Notes under the pieces: generated by a model
Database searches by the model: none
The model's input: only the letters and a program-made list of their open reading frames with translations
Told to the model about the DNA's origin: nothing
Made by a program: the position numbers and the translations under genes
In this document: positions 7,949 through 14,690 of the stretch, piece by piece
How positions within the stretch are numbered: position 1 is the stretch's first letter
How the letters are laid out: every line of letters begins with the position of its first letter
From: Thiotrichaceae bacterium
GTDB lineage: Bacteria; Pseudomonadota; Gammaproteobacteria; Thiotrichales; Thiotrichaceae
Assembly (NCBI GenBank): GCA_027008885.1
Contig: JALVDQ010000264.1
Location: forward strand, 1-27,316
Direction of reading: 5' to 3'
DNA: 27,316 bases

Positions 7949-9175
7949 GTGCTGAAGTTCCTGTTTTTGTTAATGCTGCCATTTTTTACGAATGCTGCAT
8001 TTGCTTTTCCTCCATTACAGTTATATATCGAACTAACACCCGCAGGTGGCACGCTAAAGCCACCTCCCGGTAAATATTCCGGTCCGGTTATTATCAAAAA
8101 AAACATCACCATCGACGGCGCAGGAAAAGTCGAGATTGATGGCAATGGCAAGGGTACAGTGATAACAGTCAAGGCTGACAAGACAGTTATCAAAGGGTTA
8201 CATATCACGCATTCAGGAACATCACATGATGCGGTAGACGCAGGCATCAGTATTGAAGCCGATAATTGTATCGTAGAAAACAACAAGCTGGATCATGTTC
8301 TGTTTGGTATCCAGCTAAAACAGGCAAATGGCAACCAGCTTAAAAATAATACGATTACCTCATTGAATCGGGATATCTCCATTCGTGGTGACGGCATTCG
8401 CATGTGGTACAGCAATAATAATATTATTGAAAACAACAAACTGGATGGCGTTAGAGATTTTGCTTCAAACAATTCAAGTGATAATCATATTCTGGGAAAT
8501 ACAATCAAAAACAGCCGCGTGGGAATGGAGTATATCTATTCTCACAGAAATGAAGTGGCGCACAATACAATCACCGACAATGTTACCGGAATTGTGCTGA
8601 TTTATTCCAACAAGTTAAAAATCCACGACAATCTGATTTCACATATGCGCAAACTGGTCGGCGCCGGTCTTTCTTTTAAGGAAAGTGCTGAAGTCATTGT
8701 TGCGAATAATAAGATTGCACATTGCGCCATCGGCTTGCAGGCAAATTCACCACTTGACCCACAAAACCGCATGATTGCAGAAGGCAATTTATTTACCTAC
8801 AACGTACTCGGTCTCTATTTTTATGGCGAAAAAGGTGGACATATTATTCGCAACAACCGCTTTAGCAATAATTTTACAGACGTGTTAGGCAGTGCTTCAA
8901 TGACCGTAAGAGATAATATCTGGTCAGGCAATACCTGGGATAACTATCAGGGCTTTGATCACGATCAGGATGGCATTGGAGATCAACCGCATAATGTTTA
9001 TCTCTATTCGGAAAGAATCTGGGCAAATAATCCCAAACTAAAGTTTTTTCGGGGATCTCCCATGATGGAAATGCTGGATATTTCTCTCAGGCTAGCCCCG
9101 TTAAACAAACCGGTTCTACAATATAGTGACCCTAAACCCAAAATGAGGAGCAGAAAATCTGTTCTGGAAGATTGA
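7949..9175 (+). CDS. NosD-like periplasmic right-handed beta-helix protein
   Basis: A 408-residue protein with a signal peptide (residues 1-19, cleavage near NAAFA) and then many short parallel beta-helix repeats of the form NNxIxxNxI (for example ENNKLDGV, LGNTIKNS, AHNTITDN). NosD hallmarks are visible: GDGIRMWYSNNN, the GNTWDNYQGFDHDQDGIGDQP segment near residue 335, and the C-terminal RGSPMMEMLD and LAPLNKP. NosD is the periplasmic beta-helix protein needed, with NosFY, for copper-site maturation of nitrous oxide reductase. No nosZ, nosF or nosY is present here, so this is a NosD-family protein of uncertain substrate. The start is GTG at 7949 with only a weak Shine-Dalgarno sequence; the next ATG would truncate the signal peptide. 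Confidence 0.85.
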   Translation: MLKFLFLLMLPFFTNAAFAFPPLQLYIELTPAGGTLKPPPGKYSGPVIIKKNITIDGAGKVEIDGNGKGTVITVKADKTVIKGLHITHSGTSHDAVDAGISIEADNCIVENNKLDHVLFGIQLKQANGNQLKNNTITSLNRDISIRGDGIRMWYSNNNIIENNKLDGVRDFASNNSSDNHILGNTIKNSRVGMEYIYSHRNEVAHNTITDNVTGIVLIYSNKLKIHDNLISHMRKLVGAGLSFKESAEVIVANNKIAHCAIGLQANSPLDPQNRMIAEGNLFTYNVLGLYFYGEKGGHIIRNNRFSNNFTDVLGSASMTVRDNIWSGNTWDNYQGFDHDQDGIGDQPHNVYLYSERIWANNPKLKFFRGSPMMEMLDISLRLAPLNKPVLQYSDPKPKMRSRKSVLED

Positions 9176-9213
9176 GTAAAAGAAAATGTGTCATGCTGGC
9201 ACACCTCGGTAGC

Positions 9214-9233
9214 AACAATGAGCATTGTTTTTT
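9214..9233 (+). terminator. Rho-independent terminator after the nosD-like gene
   Basis: AACAAT and ATTGTT form a 6-bp stem (the flanking G and C can also pair) around a short loop, followed by a run of T. It lies 38 bp after the stop codon and ends the two-gene unit. Confidence 0.6.
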
Positions 9234-9329
9234 GGCATAAACGAACTAATTTACAGAAACCATGTCATACAAGCAACCGGGTAACATTGAAAAAAGAATG
9301 AAATAGAACTATGTTTATCCTGGTGTTCC

Positions 9330-9347
9330 AGGAGCCCGTCCGGGAAC
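9330..9347 (+). repeat. Isolated copy of the GAGCCTGTCTGAGAA end repeat
   Basis: AGGAGCCCGTCCGGGAAC matches the repeat end AGGAGCCTGTCTGAGAAC (10479, 19106) at 15 of 18 positions. It also forms a small hairpin with the TGTTCC just before it. It sits 54 bp upstream of the first SPOR lipoprotein gene. Confidence 0.5.
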
Positions 9348-9383
9348 AGACTGATAAAATATTAATAAAGTATGGAGCTTGCA

Positions 9384-9938
9384 ATGAAAGGAATAACAAA
9401 CAAATTAACTTTAACAATAGCGCTGGTTGCGCTTTTTGGACTTGCTTCCTGTACCCAGGTTGATACAGGAACCGGCGGTTATGGAAGTGGCTCGGGAGGA
9501 AGCTCTGGTGGTGGTTCCGGTAGCTCTGGCGGTGGCACAGGTGGAAGTTCTGGTGACGGCTCTGGTGGCTCCGGCGGTGGTTCGGGAGGAGCTTCTGGCG
9601 GCGGCTCGGGTGGCTACAGCGGCGGTGGCTCAGGCGGTGGCTCCGGAAGTAGCTCGGGTGGCGGCTCCGGGGGTGTTACACAGAGTTATGTGGTGCAGTT
9701 ACTTGCAACCAAAAGCGCCTCAAAAGCAGCAAGTGTAAAAAACACTTTTGTCCGTGAAGGCTATAGAAATACCACTGTCAATACAATCAACCGGGGCGGT
9801 CAGGTATTGCATCGCGTACAAATCGGGCCTTTTGGCACCCAGGCAGATGGACAACGGGTACTAAACCAGATGAAGCGCCGCTACCACAAAAATCCATATG
9901 TAAACAGCGCAGTAGTTAAAACAATCTACGGTAGATAA
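9384..9938 (+). CDS. SPOR-domain lipoprotein with long Gly/Ser linker
   Basis: A 184-residue predicted lipoprotein. Residues 1-22 are a signal peptide ending in the lipobox LASC (lipidated Cys23). Residues about 29-97 are almost only glycine and serine in GSGG/SSGG-type repeats, a flexible linker. Residues about 101-184 form a SPOR domain (YVVQLLATKS, then VQIGPFGTQADGQRVL and VVKTIYGR), which in this family binds glycan strands of peptidoglycan stripped of stem peptides. It probably sits in the outer membrane and reaches into the cell wall, perhaps at the septum. I chose the ATG at 9384 because GGAG lies 6 bp upstream; an in-frame ATG at 9372 lacks a ribosome-binding site. The linker DNA is G/C-rich and repetitive, unlike its surroundings. 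The next gene is a close paralogue without the linker. Confidence 0.88.
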   Translation: MKGITNKLTLTIALVALFGLASCTQVDTGTGGYGSGSGGSSGGGSGSSGGGTGGSSGDGSGGSGGGSGGASGGGSGGYSGGGSGGGSGSSSGGGSGGVTQSYVVQLLATKSASKAASVKNTFVREGYRNTTVNTINRGGQVLHRVQIGPFGTQADGQRVLNQMKRRYHKNPYVNSAVVKTIYGR

Positions 9939-10088
9939 CAACATCGGGGCAAATCGGGGCTGAGGATTCAGAATTTACTTCGATTTACTTCTGCCCCCGG
10001 TGAATCCCAGGTTTTGCTGGTGATGCCCAGGCTAATCCAGCAAACTACAAACTACCAAGAACCTTACAACCAACCAAGGAATTTCACA

Positions 10089-10451
10089 ATGAAAACAATA
10101 AGCAATCAATTCAAGCTATTATTTGTCCTGTTAACTTTTTTGGGGCTGGTATCCTGTACCAATATCCCGCCTGTTGATGAAAACCCAACGGAAAAAGGGT
10201 TTGTTGTGCAATTAATCGCAACGAGCAACCTGTCAAAAGCAAATGAGATTAAAAATACCTTTTTGAAAGAAGGTTATAAAAATACCAAGGTCAATAGCAT
10301 AAGCAAAAATGGCAAAAAAATTCACCGCGTACAAATAGGTCCTTATGGAAAGAAAGCAGATGGCGAACGTGTCTTAATGCAAATGAGAAAACGCTATCTA
10401 AAAAATCCGTATGTGAAAAACGCCGTTGTTAAAACGATTTATGGAAAATAA
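10089..10451 (+). CDS. SPOR-domain lipoprotein, short paralogue
   Basis: A 120-residue predicted lipoprotein with lipobox LVSC (Cys23) and, after only about 13 linker residues, a SPOR domain (FVVQLIATSN, HRVQIGPYGKKADGERVL, KNPYVKNAVVKTIYGK). The domain is collinear with that of the preceding gene without gaps, so the pair arose by tandem duplication. The short linker would hold the SPOR domain close to the membrane, so the two proteins may sample different depths of the cell wall; this is inference. I chose the ATG at 10089 because AAGGA lies 9 bp upstream. A frame extending up to 10014 has no ribosome-binding site and would bury the signal peptide. Confidence 0.88.
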   Translation: MKTISNQFKLLFVLLTFLGLVSCTNIPPVDENPTEKGFVVQLIATSNLSKANEIKNTFLKEGYKNTKVNSISKNGKKIHRVQIGPYGKKADGERVLMQMRKRYLKNPYVKNAVVKTIYGK

Positions 10452-10461
10452 GCAGCGGTCA

Positions 10462-10495
10462 TTCTCAGACAGATTCCCAGGAGCCTGTCTGAGAA
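10462..10495. repeat. Two repeat ends head to head, forming an 11-bp perfect hairpin
   Basis: TTCTCAGACAG (10462-10472) and CTGTCTGAGAA (10485-10495) are perfect inverted copies around a 12-nt loop. Each arm is the end motif of the MITE-like family at 3521 and 19106, with almost no interior left. It lies between the convergent SPOR and XRE genes and could act as a bidirectional terminator, although neither side has a good T tract. Confidence 0.6.
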
Positions 10496-10535
10496 CTCAA
10501 AATTAACTGCAAATCCCTATATTAATCAGTAAGGC

Positions 10536-10865
10536 TTAGAAATTGTCATCTAGCTCTGCTTTTTTGCCACGTCCTCTGCTGGGTAGTATTTTTAGCATTT
10601 TGGCAATAGCTTGTGAGGAAGACTCAATTTGCTCAGGGTCATCAACCATTAAAGGCAAGCCAACAATATAAGCTGCCTCAAAGACACTCCCGATAGCAAC
10701 ATTAGCCTGCCCCTTTTCAATGGCGCTAATTGTTGGACGGGAGACACCAATGCGTTCTCCCAGCTCTTTTTGGGATATTTTCTTTTCCAGCCGGGCAAGC
10801 TTGATCAGTTCACCCATGATTTTAATACGCTTCTGGGTTAGAGAGGATGTAATAATGGATTTCAT
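10536..10865 (-). CDS. XRE-family DNA-binding regulator (HipB-like, orphan)
   Basis: A 109-residue protein with a helix-turn-helix domain at about residues 17-75: ISQKELGERIGVSRPTISAI is the canonical Cro/C1 helix-turn-helix, followed by EKGQANVAIGSVFEAAYIVG. The layout resembles HipB-type antitoxin regulators, but no HipA kinase gene follows: the next feature is a repeat and a convergent gene. The C-terminal tail (SRGRGKKAELDDNF) is basic then acidic. A 24-bp perfect palindrome upstream (10898-10921) overlaps the likely promoter, which suggests autorepression. The start at 10865 lacks a clear Shine-Dalgarno sequence; Met17 is an alternative start. Confidence 0.85.
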   Translation of the reverse strand: MKSIITSSLTQKRIKIMGELIKLARLEKKISQKELGERIGVSRPTISAIEKGQANVAIGSVFEAAYIVGLPLMVDDPEQIESSSQAIAKMLKILPSRGRGKKAELDDNF

Positions 10866-10897
10866 TTAATGCAAACAATATTTTACGTTAATGCTCT

Positions 10898-10921
10898 TTA
10901 GGTAAAATATATTTTACCTAA
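10898..10921. promoter_or_regulatory. 24-bp perfect palindrome, operator candidate for the XRE regulator
   Basis: Each half reads TTAGGTAAAATA, giving a perfect inverted repeat centred at 10909/10910 and 33 bp upstream of the XRE start. On the minus strand it contains a -10-like TAAAAT, with TTGCAT 16 bp further upstream as a weak -35. A related half-site, ATTTTACGTTA, lies at 10880-10890. Binding here would block RNA polymerase. The assignment is by position and symmetry only. Confidence 0.65.
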
Positions 10922-11021
10922 TATTAACATTAATGCAATGCACTAATGCGCTAACACATAATAAAAATTTCACTTAATACTGCAAATCCATCCAGATACA
11001 TTGATACAAGTAAAAATGAGT

Positions 11022-11783
11022 TTATTCAAGAGCAAGCAGAAGCAGCATAATCCCAATTCCGATAATGAGCGTGATTATTTGCAAAAGTGACTCTTTTGTA
11101 GACTTCTGTTTATGCATTTCGGGTATCAGATCACTCATTGCAATATAAATAAAGCCACCTGCCGCGATGGGTGGAAGCCATACAGTGAGGCTCTCACTGG
11201 CGTTACCTGCAAATAGCACCATAAGCGTGCCAAAAACTGCCGTAAGTGCAGAAAGAAAATTCACCCACAAGGCTCGTGTCTTGGTATAGCCAGCGTGCAA
11301 TAGTACACCAAAGTCACTAATTTCCTGTGGTATTTCGTGAAGGATGATTGCAATGGTTGAGGCAATACCTGCTTCGATACTGACCAGGTACGCTGCACCA
11401 ATTACAATCCCGTCAATGAAATTATGTGCGCCATCGGCAATCAGGATCATGCGTCCAACGGGGTAGATATGCCCTTCTTTGGTATTTTCACAGGCATCAC
11501 CGTGGTGATGATGCCAATGCAGGAATTTTTCGAGTATAAAAAACAGCACAATACCAGCAATAATTTCCATGGAAACTATTGTGCTGTTTGTTATTTTTTC
11601 AAAAGATTCAGGTATGAGGTGGATAAATGCGCCACCCAGCAAGGCTCCTACTGCCAGACTAACCAGAAGAAACAGATATTTTCGTAATAGTTTTTCATTG
11701 ATCGACAAGACAAAAATGCCAACCAGGGAAACAAGGCTAACAATGATGACACTGGCTAGTGAATAAATATAGACTTGATTCAT
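11022..11783 (-). CDS. ZIP-family divalent metal transporter
   Basis: A 253-residue integral membrane protein with about eight predicted helices. The ZIP metal-binding motifs are DGAHNFIDGIVIG in the fourth helix and HEIPQEISDFGVLL in the fifth. A histidine-rich cytoplasmic loop (HWHHHHGDAC) lies between helices three and four, as is usual in this family. ZIP proteins bring zinc, iron or manganese into the cytoplasm; the substrate cannot be read from sequence. HEIPQE replaces the second histidine of the common HEIPHE with glutamine, seen in some bacterial ZIPs. The gene appears to be monocistronic. The downstream XRE gene has its own putative promoter. I see no Zur box. Confidence 0.92.
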   Translation of the reverse strand: MNQVYIYSLASVIIVSLVSLVGIFVLSINEKLLRKYLFLLVSLAVGALLGGAFIHLIPESFEKITNSTIVSMEIIAGIVLFFILEKFLHWHHHHGDACENTKEGHIYPVGRMILIADGAHNFIDGIVIGAAYLVSIEAGIASTIAIILHEIPQEISDFGVLLHAGYTKTRALWVNFLSALTAVFGTLMVLFAGNASESLTVWLPPIAAGGFIYIAMSDLIPEMHKQKSTKESLLQIITLIIGIGIMLLLLALE

Positions 11784-11868
11784 TTGTGATTCCAGGCAGT
11801 AAAATTTTATTATAATGGGCTATGCGGTCAAAGCAATAACGAAGAAGATCAGAAAACAGGGGCTAATT

Positions 11869-12057
11869 GTTAGATTAATTTTGAGCGGGTACTTAATAAG
11901 TAGCTGAGCATAGTAAATCTTATACTCTTCACGGTCAAAAATCCCTCATTAGAGACACATCTTGTTTTGCGAATAGCCGCGTTGCAAATACTTGTGGAAC
12001 TCTTAAGCGCAAAGAGTATAGCAAAAATTTTGTTTCTTATTTTTTGATATTCAAGGC
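11869..12057. repeat. Composite noncoding repeat element
   Basis: The left arm (11869-11896) is an inverted, slightly diverged copy of 16343-16370. The right arm (12022-12057) is a 36-bp exact direct copy of 16370-16405. Inside, TATACTCTT (near 11930) and AAGAGTATA (near 12015) form a further inverted repeat. The element fills the gap between the ZIP gene start and the end of the EgtB-like gene. Open frames crossing it are not called as genes. Confidence 0.65.
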
Positions 12058-12074
12058 AGAAGGAGCATCGTTGT

Positions 12075-13283
12075 TCAGTGCCAGGGCATATCAGAAGGTG
12101 GGAAAACGAGGCGTGTTCCGGTAAACAGTGAACGCATTGAAGCATCTGCCGCATAGCGGTAACTGGCGCGCTGTAGAACCCGCGAGGAGTGCATACTACT
12201 CCCGCGAATCACCTGTTTGTCACCTGCAAAATCTGACTGCGCTTCTCTGTTTTGTGGTTGAATATAGCCAGTATAGGGATGAAATTCATTGCTGCACCAT
12301 TCACGAACCTGCTGATTACGCCTGATATTATTGGTGCGCGTACAGGATTCCCACTGGTATTCATGTTGTACTACAGCACCCATCAATTCCTTGTCTTCTT
12401 CGGTTGCCTGTGCAGATACCCAGTTGGCATAGGCATTGGCTTCATATTGCGAAATACCACAAACAGCATCCTCAGGAATCAAGTCGCTACTGCCATTAAG
12501 CCCAATAGTGAACCAGCGACGCATAATATCCTGCTTCCAGTAGGCAGGATGAGTGACCCTGGTTTGTTGTAACCACTGCCAGCCCTCATCACTCCAGAGA
12601 GCTTGATTTGCATAGCCATCCGCCTGCATAAAGGCAAGCCATTCTGCATTACTCACCGGATTTTTATGAATGCGGTAACTACTCAGCTCAACAACCTGGG
12701 CGGGCAATTCATTGTCCATTGCCTGCGGATTCTTTTTTGCACCAATACGATAATGACCACCGTGCATTTCAACAAATTCTCTTGAAGGAGCACTCGGCTT
12801 TAATTCTTTTATCACCTGGTAAGGAACCATTTGCTGCATTGCGCGTTGATTTAGTTGGGCAATAAGCTGCTCGTAGCGCAGCGCATACTCCTGCAAGATG
12901 CGTAACGGAATATGTTCATTTTTAAGCAGGGGATGATCTGGTAACTGACCAGGATTGGCGAGAAGAATCAGGTTGTTTTCCTGCAATTCAAGTGCCCAGT
13001 TAAGCAAATGTTCCTGTGGTGGCAGTTGTTTTATTAATTTTTGGTTGACTTTGACACCCTTTGCAAACAGGTGCTCAACCCGTTTGCTCAGATCATTATC
13101 TCCCTGCAATATTTCGCGCAACCAGTAGATTTCTGTGTAAACCGCACGCCCCAAAAGCCAGGCAAGCGGAGGAATATCCGAGTGAAAGGATGTGTAGCAG
13201 TCTTTTTCAGGTGTTGATTGAATCAATTCAACCATCATGCCTTGCAAGCCATTTAACTGACCGAGGATTTCATGTCGCTTCAT
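12075..13283 (-). CDS. EgtB-like DinB_2/FGE-sulfatase protein lacking the iron-binding histidines
   Basis: A 402-residue protein with the two-domain layout of EgtB/SenA-type sulfoxide or selenoneine synthases. Residues about 1-150 form a DinB-like helical bundle; residues about 168-395 form an FGE-sulfatase (C-type-lectin-like) domain (VEMHGGHYRIGAK, ISQYEANAYANWV, VREWCSNEF, VIRGSSMHSSRV, SLFTGTRLVF). Active members hold iron with histidines in WHLGH (or a variant) and in an HxxxH helix. Here these read WLLGR (residues 42-46) and QEYALRYEQ (131-139), so the triad is gone. The protein may have become a binding or structural protein, or may use another chemistry. No EgtD gene is adjacent. The start at 13283 has no strong ribosome-binding site. 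Confidence 0.8.
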   Translation of the reverse strand: MKRHEILGQLNGLQGMMVELIQSTPEKDCYTSFHSDIPPLAWLLGRAVYTEIYWLREILQGDNDLSKRVEHLFAKGVKVNQKLIKQLPPQEHLLNWALELQENNLILLANPGQLPDHPLLKNEHIPLRILQEYALRYEQLIAQLNQRAMQQMVPYQVIKELKPSAPSREFVEMHGGHYRIGAKKNPQAMDNELPAQVVELSSYRIHKNPVSNAEWLAFMQADGYANQALWSDEGWQWLQQTRVTHPAYWKQDIMRRWFTIGLNGSSDLIPEDAVCGISQYEANAYANWVSAQATEEDKELMGAVVQHEYQWESCTRTNNIRRNQQVREWCSNEFHPYTGYIQPQNREAQSDFAGDKQVIRGSSMHSSRVLQRASYRYAADASMRSLFTGTRLVFPPSDMPWH

Positions 13284-13352
13284 ATAATCAGGGAAATTTA
13301 AGTTGTGAGATAAGAAGCGGCATTTTACTGATACCTGATATTTTCACAATGT

Positions 13353-13733
13353 CTATTTTGGTAACACAGGATTTTCATTAAGACGTTTCAGCCTGGCTAA
13401 AAGCTTTTCATTTTCACGCAATTCTGCATTCAGTTTATCAATTGAAATAATATGAAACTTATGCGGCTGATCAACATGATTCGAAGGTGTGCAATCCAGC
13501 TCCAGAGAATTTTTATTGAGTTTCTCCCAAAAACAATGCCATTTGGCATCTTCAGGCTTGCTACTATTAAATTCTACCCTGCCATCAAAAGCGACAATCA
13601 TCTTTGATATACCCAGTTCATTATCAGTATTCGCCATCCACACACCTGTACCAGGATGAGGAGAACAGGCAGTCATCAAAGAAAGAGCAAAGTAAAAGAC
13701 AAAAACCGCAGCAAGGTATTTAATAGTTTTCAT
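13353..13733 (-). CDS. Small lipoprotein of unknown function
   Basis: A 126-residue predicted lipoprotein: a hydrophobic signal of about 22 residues ends in the lipobox-like LMTAC (Cys23). The mature part contains a compact beta-rich segment (GTGVWMANTDNELGISKMIVAF, with two further cysteines at HCFW and LDCTP that may pair) and a charged C-terminal helix (ELRENEKLLARLKRLNE). I do not recognise the family. It lies 69 bp upstream of the EgtB-like gene on the same strand, so the two could be co-transcribed. Confidence 0.75.
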   Translation of the reverse strand: MKTIKYLAAVFVFYFALSLMTACSPHPGTGVWMANTDNELGISKMIVAFDGRVEFNSSKPEDAKWHCFWEKLNKNSLELDCTPSNHVDQPHKFHIISIDKLNAELRENEKLLARLKRLNENPVLPK

Positions 13734-13826
13734 AAGTTACATTTCAGTTACTATGGAATTGAAAATGATATGAGAAGAGAATATGAAAAGAAACCTGGAA
13801 AACAAGTTACTGAGTGATAACAAGAA

Positions 13827-13902
13827 TGGCGTCCCCACGGGGACTCGAACCCCGGTTACCGCCGTGAAAGGGCGGTGTCCTAGGCCACTAGACGATGGGG
13901 AC
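13827..13902 (-). tRNA. tRNA-Glu (anticodon TTC), first copy
   Basis: A 76-nt cloverleaf on the minus strand, including an encoded CCA. Acceptor arms are GTCCCCA and TGGGGAC, discriminator G. The anticodon stem CCGCC/GGCGG holds the loop CTTTCAC, so the anticodon is TTC. The T loop GGTTCGAGTCC is canonical. The D loop reads AGTGGCCTAGG, one base longer than in the second copy 96 bp away. Confidence 0.97.
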
Positions 13903-13997
13903 CATAGGATCATTCTAATTTAAGTGCTGTCTTATGCATTATAAAATAGTGACACTATTTAACAACAGGTAGCAGAAAAACAGACTAAAGCGTAAAA

Positions 13998-14072
13998 TGG
14001 CGTCCCCACGGGGACTCGAACCCCGGTTACCGCCGTGAAAGGGCGGTGTCCTAACCGCTAGACGATGGGGAC
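13998..14072 (-). tRNA. tRNA-Glu (anticodon TTC), second copy
   Basis: A 75-nt cloverleaf on the minus strand with encoded CCA. It is identical to the first tRNA-Glu copy except in the D loop (AGCGGTTAGG). The loop CTTTCAC gives anticodon TTC. The two are probably transcribed together. Confidence 0.97.
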
Positions 14073-14194
14073 ACTGATATAAACGCTGATTTTACGCGCT
14101 GCTACTATATAGTTATTGGCATTATATAAAGCACGCAAACTATAAAAGCACTTTAAACTACTTTTAGATTCCAAAAAAGCCTGTTTGCGACTGC

Positions 14195-14446
14195 TTACAA
14201 GTTTTCATTAGAATCTTTTAACGAACGCTGCTCATTTAAAGCAGTATCGTCATTTGGCGAAAGTAAAACTGATGTAGCCAAGCCAGTAAACATCAACATA
14301 AAACCGGTTGGTACAGCAATTAAAAATCTAATCGCCCAGTCATCAATATCTTCAAACATTAGCCAAAAGCCGGCAACCAAACCAACCAATGCCATGATTA
14401 ATCCAATGATAAACAGTATTTGACCAAATAGAGCTGCATTTTTCAT
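14195..14446 (-). CDS. Small two-helix membrane protein
   Basis: An 83-residue protein with two predicted membrane helices (about residues 6-30 and 38-63) joined by a short acidic loop (MFEDIDDW), and a polar C-terminal tail (NEQRSLKDSNENL). No family is recognised. It lies between tRNA-Ala and the tandem tRNA-Glu genes on the same strand. Its ribosome-binding site is weak. Confidence 0.6.
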   Translation of the reverse strand: MKNAALFGQILFIIGLIMALVGLVAGFWLMFEDIDDWAIRFLIAVPTGFMLMFTGLATSVLLSPNDDTALNEQRSLKDSNENL

Positions 14447-14507
14447 ATTAACATCAAATTAACAAACTCTGCTGTTCCATATTCTGTTTACCATGGCAAA
14501 CAATTTA

Positions 14508-14583
14508 TGGTGGAGCTAGGCGGGATCGAACCGCCGACCTCTGCAATGCCATTGCAGCGCTCTCCCAGCTGAGCTATAGCCCC
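14508..14583 (-). tRNA. tRNA-Ala (anticodon GGC)
   Basis: A 76-nt cloverleaf on the minus strand with encoded CCA. Acceptor arms are GGGGCTA and TAGCTCC with discriminator A; one G-T pair is present. The D arm is AGCTCAGCTGGGAGAGC. The anticodon stem CTGCA/TGCAG holds the loop ATGGCAT, so the anticodon is GGC. Confidence 0.97.
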
Positions 14584-14690
14584 ACTGCCAAAAGAACGCG
14601 AATTGTGAGGCAAACAGACTAAGCTGTCAAGCATATTTCTGTGATTATTTTAGTCTTTCTTAAATCTGTATTTCATGATTAAGCTCATGA

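Noticed and set aside
9427..9738. 103-codon open frame overlapping the first SPOR gene in another frame
   Set aside because: It is a shadow of the Gly/Ser repeat; the SPOR lipoprotein frame has the signal peptide, lipobox and domain.
10536..10865. Complete HipBA toxin-antitoxin operon
   Set aside because: No kinase gene follows the regulator; the next gene is convergent and encodes a SPOR lipoprotein.
11870..12154. 94-codon open frame on the minus strand
   Set aside because: It overlaps the end of the EgtB-like gene and consists mostly of the composite repeat 11869-12057.
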